Under the pieces are notes generated by a model, which had not been told where the DNA came from, searched no databases, and worked only from the letters and a program-made list of their open reading frames with translations. Shown in pieces: positions 1-6,539 of a stretch of DNA of 12,446 nt. The position numbers were made by a program, and so were the translations under genes. Within the stretch, counting starts at the first letter, position 1. Every line of letters begins with the position of its first letter. The stretch is from an uncultured Ruminococcus sp. (GTDB taxonomy: Bacteria; Bacillota_A; Clostridia; Oscillospirales; Ruminococcaceae), in NCBI GenBank assembly GCA_937880065.1, contig CALFMA010000705.1:1-12446 (forward strand), written 5' to 3'.

Positions 1-1
1 A

Positions 2-169
2 GTGCCACAAGAAGACCCTGCAAATCCAGGTAAAATAACATATAAATTATCTGATGTTATTAAAAAGACTTTCAAGAACATTGCGGTTTCATCAAGCGAA
101 ACTACTTCTGTTTTTGCACTTTATCAGCCCATGACTTCTAAGACACTTGTTAAATCTGAAAAGAAGTGA
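2..169 (+). CDS. agrD: AgrD-like cyclic autoinducer peptide precursor (5' partial)
   Basis: The visible part is 55 codons open from the window edge, ending in TGA 10 nt before agrB. It has an amphipathic Lys-rich stretch (about residues 16-28 as counted here), then TTSVFAL followed by YQP and a Lys/Glu-rich tail. This is the layout of AgrD precursors: membrane helix, five-residue ring, (H/Y)QP-containing charged leader removed by AgrB. The expected ring is S36-V-F-A-L40, codons 107-121. The nucleophile position holds Ser (TCT) rather than the usual Cys, so a lactone rather than thiolactone would form; Ser-lactone autoinducers are known in some staphylococci. More than 35 residues precede the ring, longer than usual, and no good start codon or ribosome site is visible, so the true start lies at or before the window edge. 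Assignment rests on the motif plus adjacency to agrB. Confidence 0.68.
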   Translation: MPQEDPANPGKITYKLSDVIKKTFKNIAVSSSETTSVFALYQPMTSKTLVKSEKK

Positions 170-179
170 GGTGTGGTAA

Positions 180-782
180 ATGTTCCATAACCTTGCTGTA
201 GACATTGCATTTTTACTTATAAAAAACAAAATAGTTGATATTCAGCAGCGTGATGTGTATGTGTATGGTCTTGAGGTTATTCTGCTTAATGGCAGCTTGC
301 TAATCGTGTTTCTTATAACAAGTCTGCTGTGTGGAGCGATGACTAACTTCTGGGCGTATCTCATATTCTTCCTTCCACTACGGATTTTTTCGGGAGGATA
401 TAATGCCAAATCAAGTGAAAGCTGTTTTGTTTTATCAACAATAATGTACGGTTTGTCGATTGCGATAACTTTTTTCTTTCCGTTGTTATATCAGAACTGG
501 AAGTGGACAGTTGCAGGGATTATCTCTATTGTCGTTATATTAGCGTTATCACCAATGGTAAACGAGAATAATCCATTGACACAATCACAACGGAAAAGAA
601 ACAGGATAATCGTTTGCATATTGCTTGCAGCCGACCTTGTCACATTTATTCTGTGCTGTTATTTCAATTGGCAAATCGCTTCAAACGTGCTTATTTTCAT
701 TGTTTTTGATGCATTGTTGCTCTTGATGGGGAAATTCAGTCATTATATTGAAGGTGATAGTGAAATAAGCTGGAAAAACTAA
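180..782 (+). CDS. agrB: AgrB-like accessory gene regulator protease/exporter
   Basis: A 200-residue integral membrane protein, the normal length for AgrB, which cleaves the AgrD C-terminal leader and cyclises the peptide at the cytoplasmic membrane. Hydrophobic segments lie at about 34-53, 56-70, 84-104, 109-125, 143-160 and 167-185. The family signature is clear: R68 followed by FSGGYNAKSSESC, and a later NNPLTQ..RKR stretch matching the usual NKPL-type motif. The catalytic Cys is present (C82, codon 423-425). The position seven residues earlier, His in characterised AgrB (H77 in Staphylococcus aureus), is Asn75 (AAT, 402-404). The start at 180 follows an AGGTG about 8 nt upstream and the stop of agrD, so the two genes are translationally close. 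No receptor kinase or response regulator is visible. Family identity is firm; activity is uncertain because of the His to Asn change. Confidence 0.88.
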   Translation: MFHNLAVDIAFLLIKNKIVDIQQRDVYVYGLEVILLNGSLLIVFLITSLLCGAMTNFWAYLIFFLPLRIFSGGYNAKSSESCFVLSTIMYGLSIAITFFFPLLYQNWKWTVAGIISIVVILALSPMVNENNPLTQSQRKRNRIIVCILLAADLVTFILCCYFNWQIASNVLIFIVFDALLLLMGKFSHYIEGDSEISWKN

Positions 783-803
783 AGAAAAGGAAGGTATTTT
801 ATT

Positions 804-1208
804 ATGAACAAAACTTTTAAGAAAATTGCCGCTTCTATTATGGCAATATCAACTCTCGCTGTAAGTATGGTTGGGATGAGTGCAAATGCAGCTGATAGAA
901 ACTATAGTTTTAGTTCGCGTTATATTGCAGGTGCTCCTGGAAGTGCAAGCTTTACAGATGTTGCAGTAGTAACGGCTTCAAATGAAGAATATACAGCACA
1001 TTGTGCTACACTGGACATTCAAAACACAACAGGTACATTGACAGTAACTTGTACAAATTATGATATGTCTAAAACAGTTGAATTTACGCAACCGGACAAA
1101 TACTCAACATTTACAATTGATGGCTCATTAAGCAACGGTGATGCAAGATTCCCTTGTAGTTGTTATGGAAATGGTACTGTTTACGCAACAGGCGAGATTT
1201 CTCACTGA
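804..1208 (+). CDS. Small secreted four-cysteine protein downstream of agrB
   Basis: A 134-residue protein with a classical signal peptide: Lys-rich start, hydrophobic core at 8-25, and a SANA/AD cleavage site near residue 29. The mature part of about 105 residues is rich in Thr, Ser, Tyr and alternating polar/hydrophobic residues, suggesting a beta-rich fold. Four Cys (67, 83, 118, 120) could form two disulphides. AAGGAAGG at 787-794 sits before the ATG, and the gene begins 21 nt after agrB, so it is probably co-transcribed with the agr pair and ends at the terminator at 1258-1292. I do not recognise a family. It is too long for an AgrD. It could be a signalling-linked secreted effector or a bacteriocin-like protein; both are guesses from context. 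Confidence 0.82.
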   Translation: MNKTFKKIAASIMAISTLAVSMVGMSANAADRNYSFSSRYIAGAPGSASFTDVAVVTASNEEYTAHCATLDIQNTTGTLTVTCTNYDMSKTVEFTQPDKYSTFTIDGSLSNGDARFPCSCYGNGTVYATGEISH

Positions 1209-1257
1209 TTAAAAAATAAATCAATTAGTTTTGCATAATCCAAATTAATATATTCTA

Positions 1258-1292
1258 AAAATATGGGCAAATTAAGAATTTGCCCATATTTT
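1258..1292. terminator. 16-bp perfect hairpin, likely bidirectional terminator
   Basis: Arms 1258-1273 (AAATATGGGCAAATT with a leading A) and 1277-1292 are exact reverse complements around a 3-nt AAG loop. The arms begin with an A-run and end with a T-run, so the hairpin can act as an intrinsic terminator on either strand. It separates the agr block from the lipoprotein/ABC operon. It also covers an upstream in-frame ATG at 1263, which is therefore not a sensible start for the lipoprotein gene. Confidence 0.8.
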
Positions 1293-1340
1293 AACAATCA
1301 CCATCTGTTCTTAAATCATTTAAATTTAAATGGAGGATAT

Positions 1341-2624
1341 ATGAAAAAATTTTTATCGTTATTAATACTTTCCACAGTTCTATGCGTACCTTTGGTTTCA
1401 TGTTCGGATAAAGGAAAAATTATAAATAATACATATGAAAATACTCCAAATATAACAAGTACAAATCAATATCATAATGATAATAAAAATCTCATATCAA
1501 TATCAGAAATCAAGCAAAATATAGAAGAAGACTTTGATTCTGCCAAAAAAACTGATTATAAAAATCTCAAATTTAGAGAGTTTATTCCCTCATTTCCAGA
1601 TATAACATCATATTATAATTTAACTCTTTATACGAATGAAAACGAAATAAGTATTGAAGAAACATACAATAATTTTTGTGATAAAGTAAAATCTACAGTA
1701 CCAGAACATGAGTTTGATGAAAAAAACATTTATTTCAATCCAAAAGCCAATAAAGATTCATATAAAAAGTATTCAAACGGATATCCGAGAGTAGTTGAAT
1801 ATAGGGAAAAGCTTTTTTCTGGGGAAGCAGAAACTTGGTGGTATATGTACGAATCTGATACAGAAGGAAAAACAGAAAATGATTTTTATTTATGGTTAGA
1901 TCCATATACTTTGTTTGGCGTTATGATTAAAGGTGAAGGAAAAAGTATTACTGAACCTGGATTTGATGGTTTGAATTTTTGGGAATCAGATTGCTATGAA
2001 ACTGTTGAATCATATTATCCTATAGAAAACATTCCAAATGAATTACATATATTAGCTGATGGTAAAGAATTATCTCCTTCTTCTGCAGTATCGCTTGTTG
2101 AAATATTTTTTGAAAAATATATGCCTGAAAACTTGGCAACATCATTTTCTACAGAAGCAGTTGGAGTTGAAGTGCGCACTCATAACAATACAAAAGGCTA
2201 TAAGGTTCTTCTAGCAAATAAGTATAAGAACATCCCGTTTGATTACGAACACAATGTTAATTTTATAACTTCATCAGATGATAGGATAACGCAAAATGCA
2301 AATGCATTTGTTGCTATAAGTGATGATGTGGATTATTTTTATAATCTTCAGATTTGGAATAATGTAAATAACAGAGGTGACGAAATTAAATCAATAATAC
2401 CATTGAATATGGCATTGGAAATAACGAGTGAGTTGCTAACAGACAATATTGTATTTGAGGTGTTAGATATAAAATTTGTATATGCTCTTAAAGGTGAACC
2501 AACGGCAAAAGTTGAAGCAACAGGAAACTGGAAAATTTCGACTTATAATCCGAATGATGAAAGGAGATATGAAGTATATGTAAATGCTGAAACAGGAGAA
2601 TCATGTTATTATAGTACAAGGTAG
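1341..2624 (+). CDS. Secreted lipoprotein of an ABC transporter operon
   Basis: A 427-residue lipoprotein. The signal peptide MKKFLSLLILSTVLCVPLVSC ends in a lipobox L18-V-S-C21, so Cys21 should be lipidated and the protein anchored outside the membrane. A polar Asn/Lys-rich linker follows. The rest is rich in Tyr, Asp and Glu with no motif I can assign, except that the end (YEVYVNAETGES) resembles the close of PepSY-like or similar beta modules. The start at 1341 is chosen because GGAGG lies at 1332-1336, while the in-frame ATG at 1263 is inside the terminator stem. The stop is 37 nt before the first permease, so the protein probably works with that transporter, as substrate binder, sensor or immunity factor. 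That role is inferred from context only. Confidence 0.85.
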   Translation: MKKFLSLLILSTVLCVPLVSCSDKGKIINNTYENTPNITSTNQYHNDNKNLISISEIKQNIEEDFDSAKKTDYKNLKFREFIPSFPDITSYYNLTLYTNENEISIEETYNNFCDKVKSTVPEHEFDEKNIYFNPKANKDSYKKYSNGYPRVVEYREKLFSGEAETWWYMYESDTEGKTENDFYLWLDPYTLFGVMIKGEGKSITEPGFDGLNFWESDCYETVESYYPIENIPNELHILADGKELSPSSAVSLVEIFFEKYMPENLATSFSTEAVGVEVRTHNNTKGYKVLLANKYKNIPFDYEHNVNFITSSDDRITQNANAFVAISDDVDYFYNLQIWNNVNNRGDEIKSIIPLNMALEITSELLTDNIVFEVLDIKFVYALKGEPTAKVEATGNWKISTYNPNDERRYEVYVNAETGESCYYSTR

Positions 2625-2661
2625 TAATTGTTTATTATTAATCTTTATAACGGAGATCAAT

Positions 2662-3555
2662 ATGAAAACATTAAAGAACAGTATGGTAAATTTCAGGATG
2701 ATATTTACCAATTATGGATTTTATATCTGCATTGCATTCACGGCAGTACTGTGTTTCTGCACAGCGATATACCATGACCCGACAAATAACAACGAATATT
2801 CCGCAATAAAATCACTCATGGAATTCGACCATGAATTCATGCTGAACAACACGTTGTTCTGTTCATATTCAGTTGCGTCAAAAGGTGCGGGAAGCTGGAT
2901 GACAATGTTCATCCCGATAATTTCAGCATTTGCGTTCATACCGCTTGTGTGCGACCGCTGCGAATCAAAATTCGTAAGACTTTCTGTTTTTAGGTCATCA
3001 AAGTTGAGTCACCGCACAGCTGAGTTCCTCACAGCCTGCATTTCGGGAGGTCTTGCGGTAATGCTCGGATATTTACTGTTTATCGGACTTGTGTATATCC
3101 TGTTTCCGAATATTAACGAGTACTCACCCGATTTACAGGCAATGCTCAGCGAGGAACTTTCATACGTATATCCCGAAGCTTTGAAACACGGTCACGCTTA
3201 TTTGCTCGCAATGCAATCATTTGAAATATTCCTTTACGGAACTGTTTCGGCTGTGCCATCGGTTATGCTGACTTGCCTGATAAGAAATAAGTATCTTGTA
3301 ATGTGCATACCATTTTTTCTCAAATATGCTGTAACCCAGACAAGTGTTAAACTCAGTGCCCGTGCATTCAGCGACTGGCAGAATCCTGACATGAAGCTTT
3401 CGGAATTTGCAGCCATTATTTCTCCTGATGCAATTCTCAATTCATTCAGCTCTCCTCTTATGTGGCAGATTATTCTTTATAATGGCGTTCTTGTATTTGT
3501 TGCCTTTCTGTTCTATATAATTGTTTACGGAAGGAGGCTTGACTGCGGTGAATAA
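2662..3555 (+). CDS. ABC-2-type transporter permease, first subunit
   Basis: A 297-residue membrane protein with about six hydrophobic segments, near 19-37, 81-97, 122-148, 187-207, 211-225 and 268-289. There is a large extracellular-looking loop of about 40 residues after the first helix. This layout and its position before a second permease and an ATPase fit the ABC-2 permease group used for peptide or lipid export and for bacteriocin immunity. An earlier in-frame start at 2584 would lie inside the lipoprotein gene and lacks a ribosome site, while CGGAGA at 2651-2656 precedes the ATG at 2662. Base composition is visibly more GC-rich than in the lipoprotein gene just upstream. The last 8 nt overlap the next gene, indicating translational coupling. 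The substrate is unknown. Confidence 0.85.
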   Translation: MKTLKNSMVNFRMIFTNYGFYICIAFTAVLCFCTAIYHDPTNNNEYSAIKSLMEFDHEFMLNNTLFCSYSVASKGAGSWMTMFIPIISAFAFIPLVCDRCESKFVRLSVFRSSKLSHRTAEFLTACISGGLAVMLGYLLFIGLVYILFPNINEYSPDLQAMLSEELSYVYPEALKHGHAYLLAMQSFEIFLYGTVSAVPSVMLTCLIRNKYLVMCIPFFLKYAVTQTSVKLSARAFSDWQNPDMKLSEFAAIISPDAILNSFSSPLMWQIILYNGVLVFVAFLFYIIVYGRRLDCGE

Positions 3556-4411
3556 GCTTAAACTTCGCTCAATTATATCAGTTGCACGCTCGGAGTACGT
3601 CCGTTGGCTTACTAATCCGAGAATCATAATTGTAGGTATACTTTTTGTATTCATGCGGACACTTGCGGTAGACCCCCTTCTTGAACGTGCAGAAAAAATG
3701 AATGTCCCACTGACTGTATTTGAGCCGTTTGAAGCCATAGGAAATTCAGGTATGCTTGTGATGCTGATCCCATGCGTTTTTTTGATTCTGATAAGCGATT
3801 ATCCGATAATTAGTGGGAACACGCTTCTATTTGTTCAAAGAACAGGCAAGCTTAACTGGTTTCTGGGACAGCTACTGTTTGTTATCGGTGCTATTTTTTC
3901 ATACATGGGACTGATTTTTCTTGTGAGCATAGGCATTTCGGAAGGGAAATTTCGTATCGAATGGAGCGAAACAGTAAGGCTCTATGGGGCAAAATTTCCG
4001 GATGAATTCGACAGTTTTGCTTCAGAACTTCTTCCTTCCAACCTCTATAATCAGATACCGCTTATGACCTCGGTGACGCAGACTTTTCTCCTCATGAGTG
4101 CTTATCTGTTTCTCCTCGTGCTTATACTTTATCTTTTCAAACTGCTCCACGTCAAATCAGCAGGATTGATTGCCGTGTTTATAATTATCGGACTCGGTGT
4201 TGCAACCTGTTCGCTGAAAAGTCCCGTAATGTGGTGCTTCCCGATGTCGAACACAATTGTCTGGCTGCATTACACCGAAATTCTGAGGGAACCTGTTGTT
4301 CCGATATGGCGGTCATATTTCTACTTTGCAGCAGCGATTTCGGTACTGACTGCCGTAAATATTGCGGCACTGAAAAAACTCCAGTTTACTAACATAGAAC
4401 AGGTGGGATGA
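3548..4411 (+). CDS. ABC-2-type transporter permease, second subunit
   Basis: A 287-residue membrane protein with hydrophobic segments near 26-41, 68-84, 105-129, 179-198, 205-221 and 256-274. The start is a GTG at 3548, supported by AAGGAGG at 3531-3537 ten nt upstream. A longer reading from TTG at 3521 would begin before this ribosome site and is unlikely. It overlaps the first permease by 8 nt, and its TGA overlaps the ATG at 4408 at the head of the ATPase gene. Two unlike permeases and one ATPase would make a heteromeric transporter. The first about 22 residues are a basic, cytoplasmic amphipathic stretch. Direction and substrate cannot be read from the sequence. Confidence 0.84.
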   Translation: MNKLKLRSIISVARSEYVRWLTNPRIIIVGILFVFMRTLAVDPLLERAEKMNVPLTVFEPFEAIGNSGMLVMLIPCVFLILISDYPIISGNTLLFVQRTGKLNWFLGQLLFVIGAIFSYMGLIFLVSIGISEGKFRIEWSETVRLYGAKFPDEFDSFASELLPSNLYNQIPLMTSVTQTFLLMSAYLFLLVLILYLFKLLHVKSAGLIAVFIIIGLGVATCSLKSPVMWCFPMSNTIVWLHYTEILREPVVPIWRSYFYFAAAISVLTAVNIAALKKLQFTNIEQVG

Positions 4412-4413
4412 AC

Positions 4414-5049
4414 ATGATAAAAGTAACTGATTTATCACTTGCAATAAAGAAAACTGACATACTGAAAAATATAAATATTACTTTTGACAAAGGCAAAATT
4501 CACGGACTCATCGGACGAAACGGAAGCGGCAAAACTATGCTTATGAAGTGTATCTGCGGATTTGTAAAGCCTACAAGTGGTACAGTTTTCGTAGATGGTA
4601 AGCATATCGGAAAAGATTGTGATTTTCCAGATAATGTCGGAATTATCATTGAAACTCCGGGATTTATTCCGTATTATTCGGGATACAAGAATTTAAAGCT
4701 CTTGGCTGACTTAAATAAGAAAATAAACAGCGATCAGGTTAAAAATGCTATGGAACAAGTCGGTCTTGACCCTAACCTTAAACGTCATGTAAGAAAATAC
4801 TCCCTCGGTATGCGTCAGCGATTGGGACTTGCTCAGGCTATAATGGAAGACCCAAACATTCTTATCCTTGATGAGCCTATGAATGGTCTTGACAAGGACG
4901 GCGTTGCGGATATGCGAAAATATCTGCTTGAACTGAAAGAACAGGGCAAAACAATCCTCATAGCTTCACACTCGACTGAAGACATCGAAATTCTTTGCGA
5001 TACGGTCTGCGAAATGGACAAGGGGTGTCTCAATAAAATAAAAATATAA
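4414..5049 (+). CDS. ABC transporter ATP-binding protein
   Basis: A 211-residue nucleotide-binding subunit. From the start at 4414: Walker A GRNGSGKT at 34-41, Q-loop region IIETPGFIPYYSG with Glu80 in place of the usual Gln, ABC signature SLGMRQ at 130-135, Walker B ILILDEP at 149-155, D-loop NGLD, and switch His186 in ASHS. The E-x-PGF-P-Y-x-G pattern and SLGMRQRLGLA signature are typical of the bacitracin/lantibiotic-immunity type of ABC ATPase (BcrA-like). It is short, stopping soon after the H-loop without the C-terminal extension many relatives have. ATG 4408 is also in frame and overlaps the permease stop, but AGGTGG at 4401-4406 lies too close to it and suits ATG 4414. It should energise the two permeases encoded just upstream. 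Confidence 0.93.
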   Translation: MIKVTDLSLAIKKTDILKNINITFDKGKIHGLIGRNGSGKTMLMKCICGFVKPTSGTVFVDGKHIGKDCDFPDNVGIIIETPGFIPYYSGYKNLKLLADLNKKINSDQVKNAMEQVGLDPNLKRHVRKYSLGMRQRLGLAQAIMEDPNILILDEPMNGLDKDGVADMRKYLLELKEQGKTILIASHSTEDIEILCDTVCEMDKGCLNKIKI

Positions 5050-5129
5050 TATACCGAATAGAAGGTAAATAGACATTAACTAAAATAGTATATTAATTTC
5101 TGATTGAATCAAACAGGAGGTTATGCAAA

Positions 5130-5903
5130 ATGTTTGCAAGTTTTGACATGAAAATAACAAATACAGCTATGTTTGACGACTATTATGATTTAGGGAATTC
5201 TATGTTTAATCAAAATAAAACAAATATAAAAGAAGAATTAGAAAAATTTATTATTATAAATGACGTTCTAGATGGAGATATGATTTCTCAAAACTGGTTT
5301 CCCTCAATTAAAGCAGACGTATTTATTTCACATTCACATAAGGACGAACAATATGTAATTGCATTTGCAGGTTGGTTAAAAGAGGAATTTGATTTGAACG
5401 CTTTTGTAGATTCTTGTGTCTGGGGATATTCTAATGACTTGCTAAGAAAATTGGATAATATGTATTGTCGCAATTATAGTAATTCATATAGTTATGAAAA
5501 GCGTAATGTTTCAACAAGCCACGTTCATATGATGCTGAATGTTGCTTTAATGAAGATGATGGATACTTGTGAGTGCTTATTTTTTGTAAATACACCTCAA
5601 TCATTACCAATAAGTGATAATATTGCAAATCTTAAAAGCACGCTATCACCATGGATTTATTCTGAAATAGAAATGTCAAGATATCTTCGTCAACGTGAAC
5701 CCAATAGACGAGGTTACAATAATCCAGATATAATTTTAGAACACTGTGATTTAATGATCAAATATAAAATAAACACTTCTCACATGAATAAAATCAATGA
5801 AGCAGATTTAAGACAATGGAACAATAGTTGTATAAAGTATATGCATCCCCTTGATATATTGTATAAGCAAGTGGGTAAAATAGAGGAAAATACATATGAA
5901 TAA
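5130..5903 (+). CDS. TIR-domain protein, candidate defence NADase
   Basis: A 257-residue protein. After about 60 N-terminal residues comes a TIR-like domain: DVFISHSHKDE at 63-73 (first strand and box 1), GWLKEEFDLNAFVDSCVWG (second strand and BB-loop region), then CECLFFVNTP, and SPWIYSEIEMS with W175 and E179. In bacterial TIR proteins the Glu of this W-x-x-x-E element is the likely NAD-cleaving residue. The last about 70 residues are an unassigned tail. AGGAGG at 5115-5120 is 9 nt before the ATG. It starts 80 nt after the ABC ATPase and overlaps the following membrane-protein gene by 8 nt, so the two form a translationally coupled pair. Bacterial TIR proteins commonly act in antiphage immunity by depleting NAD or making signals. 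Defence function here is inferred from domain and pairing, not shown. Confidence 0.83.
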   Translation: MFASFDMKITNTAMFDDYYDLGNSMFNQNKTNIKEELEKFIIINDVLDGDMISQNWFPSIKADVFISHSHKDEQYVIAFAGWLKEEFDLNAFVDSCVWGYSNDLLRKLDNMYCRNYSNSYSYEKRNVSTSHVHMMLNVALMKMMDTCECLFFVNTPQSLPISDNIANLKSTLSPWIYSEIEMSRYLRQREPNRRGYNNPDIILEHCDLMIKYKINTSHMNKINEADLRQWNNSCIKYMHPLDILYKQVGKIEENTYE

Positions 5904-6303
5904 TAAGCTTGAACATTTAAAAATGATACAAAGTATAATTACACGAATGAATACAAATTCATTTCAGATAAAGGGATGGACAGTTACACTTGTGTCGGCA
6001 TTGCTAGCACTTTACGCTAATTGTGATGAGGTTAAATATATTTATATAGCTATAGTTCCTGTAATTGTATTTTGGGTTTTGGATTCATTTTTTCTACAGC
6101 AAGAACGAAAATTTAGAGCTTTATACAATGATATTGTTAATACCATTCGATATGGAGAAGAGATAAAAGAATTTTCTATGCCTATTGTTAATTATAATAA
6201 TTGTCAATATTGTTTACTTAGGACGATGGTTTCTTTAAGTTGCTTTCCCTTGTATGGTAGTTTAGTAATTGGATTGTTTATTTGTGGAATATTGGTTGTG
6301 TAA
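5896..6303 (+). CDS. Three-helix membrane protein paired with the TIR protein
   Basis: A 135-residue protein. A short basic N-terminal helix is followed by hydrophobic segments at about 27-43, 46-67 and 112-135, with a cytoplasmic helical stretch between the second and third. The most distinctive element is FWVLDSFFLQQERKFRALY at 59-77, where a membrane helix runs directly into an E-R-x-F-R-x-L-Y amphipathic helix. The overall plan recalls small membrane effectors of the SLATT type found in conflict systems, but I cannot assign a family with confidence. GAGG at 5883-5886 precedes the ATG, which overlaps the TIR gene. A plausible role is a membrane-disrupting or anchoring partner of the TIR protein. 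The third helix ends the protein exactly at its C-terminus. Confidence 0.78.
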   Translation: MNNKLEHLKMIQSIITRMNTNSFQIKGWTVTLVSALLALYANCDEVKYIYIAIVPVIVFWVLDSFFLQQERKFRALYNDIVNTIRYGEEIKEFSMPIVNYNNCQYCLLRTMVSLSCFPLYGSLVIGLFICGILVV

Positions 6304-6354
6304 AGAATAATGCTCCAGATTTGGAAAGTGAGATGCTATTTTTTATATTGTATT

Positions 6355-6371
6355 TATGTTGTTACAACATA
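6355..6371. repeat. 17-nt dyad, possible operator or weak hairpin
   Basis: TATGTTGT and ACAACATA are exact reverse complements around one T. It sits about 50 nt past the membrane-protein gene in AT-rich DNA with no T-run, so it looks more like a protein-binding dyad than a terminator. No neighbouring gene start makes its role obvious. Confidence 0.4.
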
Positions 6372-6496
6372 TAATTTATTATTTAAAAAGAAATCTGTAA
6401 AAAACTGAAAATCCCACGGTGAAATGTCAATAGGCAAAAAGGAGAAAAATAAATGATTTTTTTGTAAAAAGAGACAAAAAGACCAACTCCCAATAA

Positions 6497-6526
6497 AGCC
6501 TGCCATCAAAAAATTTTTGACAGGCT
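6497..6526 (-). terminator. Hairpin downstream of the IS110 recombinase
   Basis: Outer arms AGCCTG (6497-6502) and CAGGCT (6521-6526) enclose a 15-nt inner palindrome TCAAAAAATTTTTGA, with a small bulge between them. It starts 13 nt beyond the recombinase stop. Read on the minus strand it is followed by TTTATT, a modest T-run, so it may terminate the recombinase transcript. It could also be part of the element's right end. Confidence 0.5.
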
Positions 6527-6539
6527 GAGAATGACCGGA

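Noticed and set aside
53..133. Short ORF at ATG 53 as an alternative start of the autoinducer precursor
   Set aside because: It is in a different frame, does not contain the ring/YQP motif and has no ribosome site.
1263..1340. Upstream ATG extending the lipoprotein gene by 26 codons
   Set aside because: It lies inside the terminator hairpin, has no ribosome site and would destroy the lipoprotein signal peptide layout.
3521..3547. TTG start nine codons upstream for the second permease
   Set aside because: It precedes the AAGGAGG site that clearly serves the GTG at 3548.
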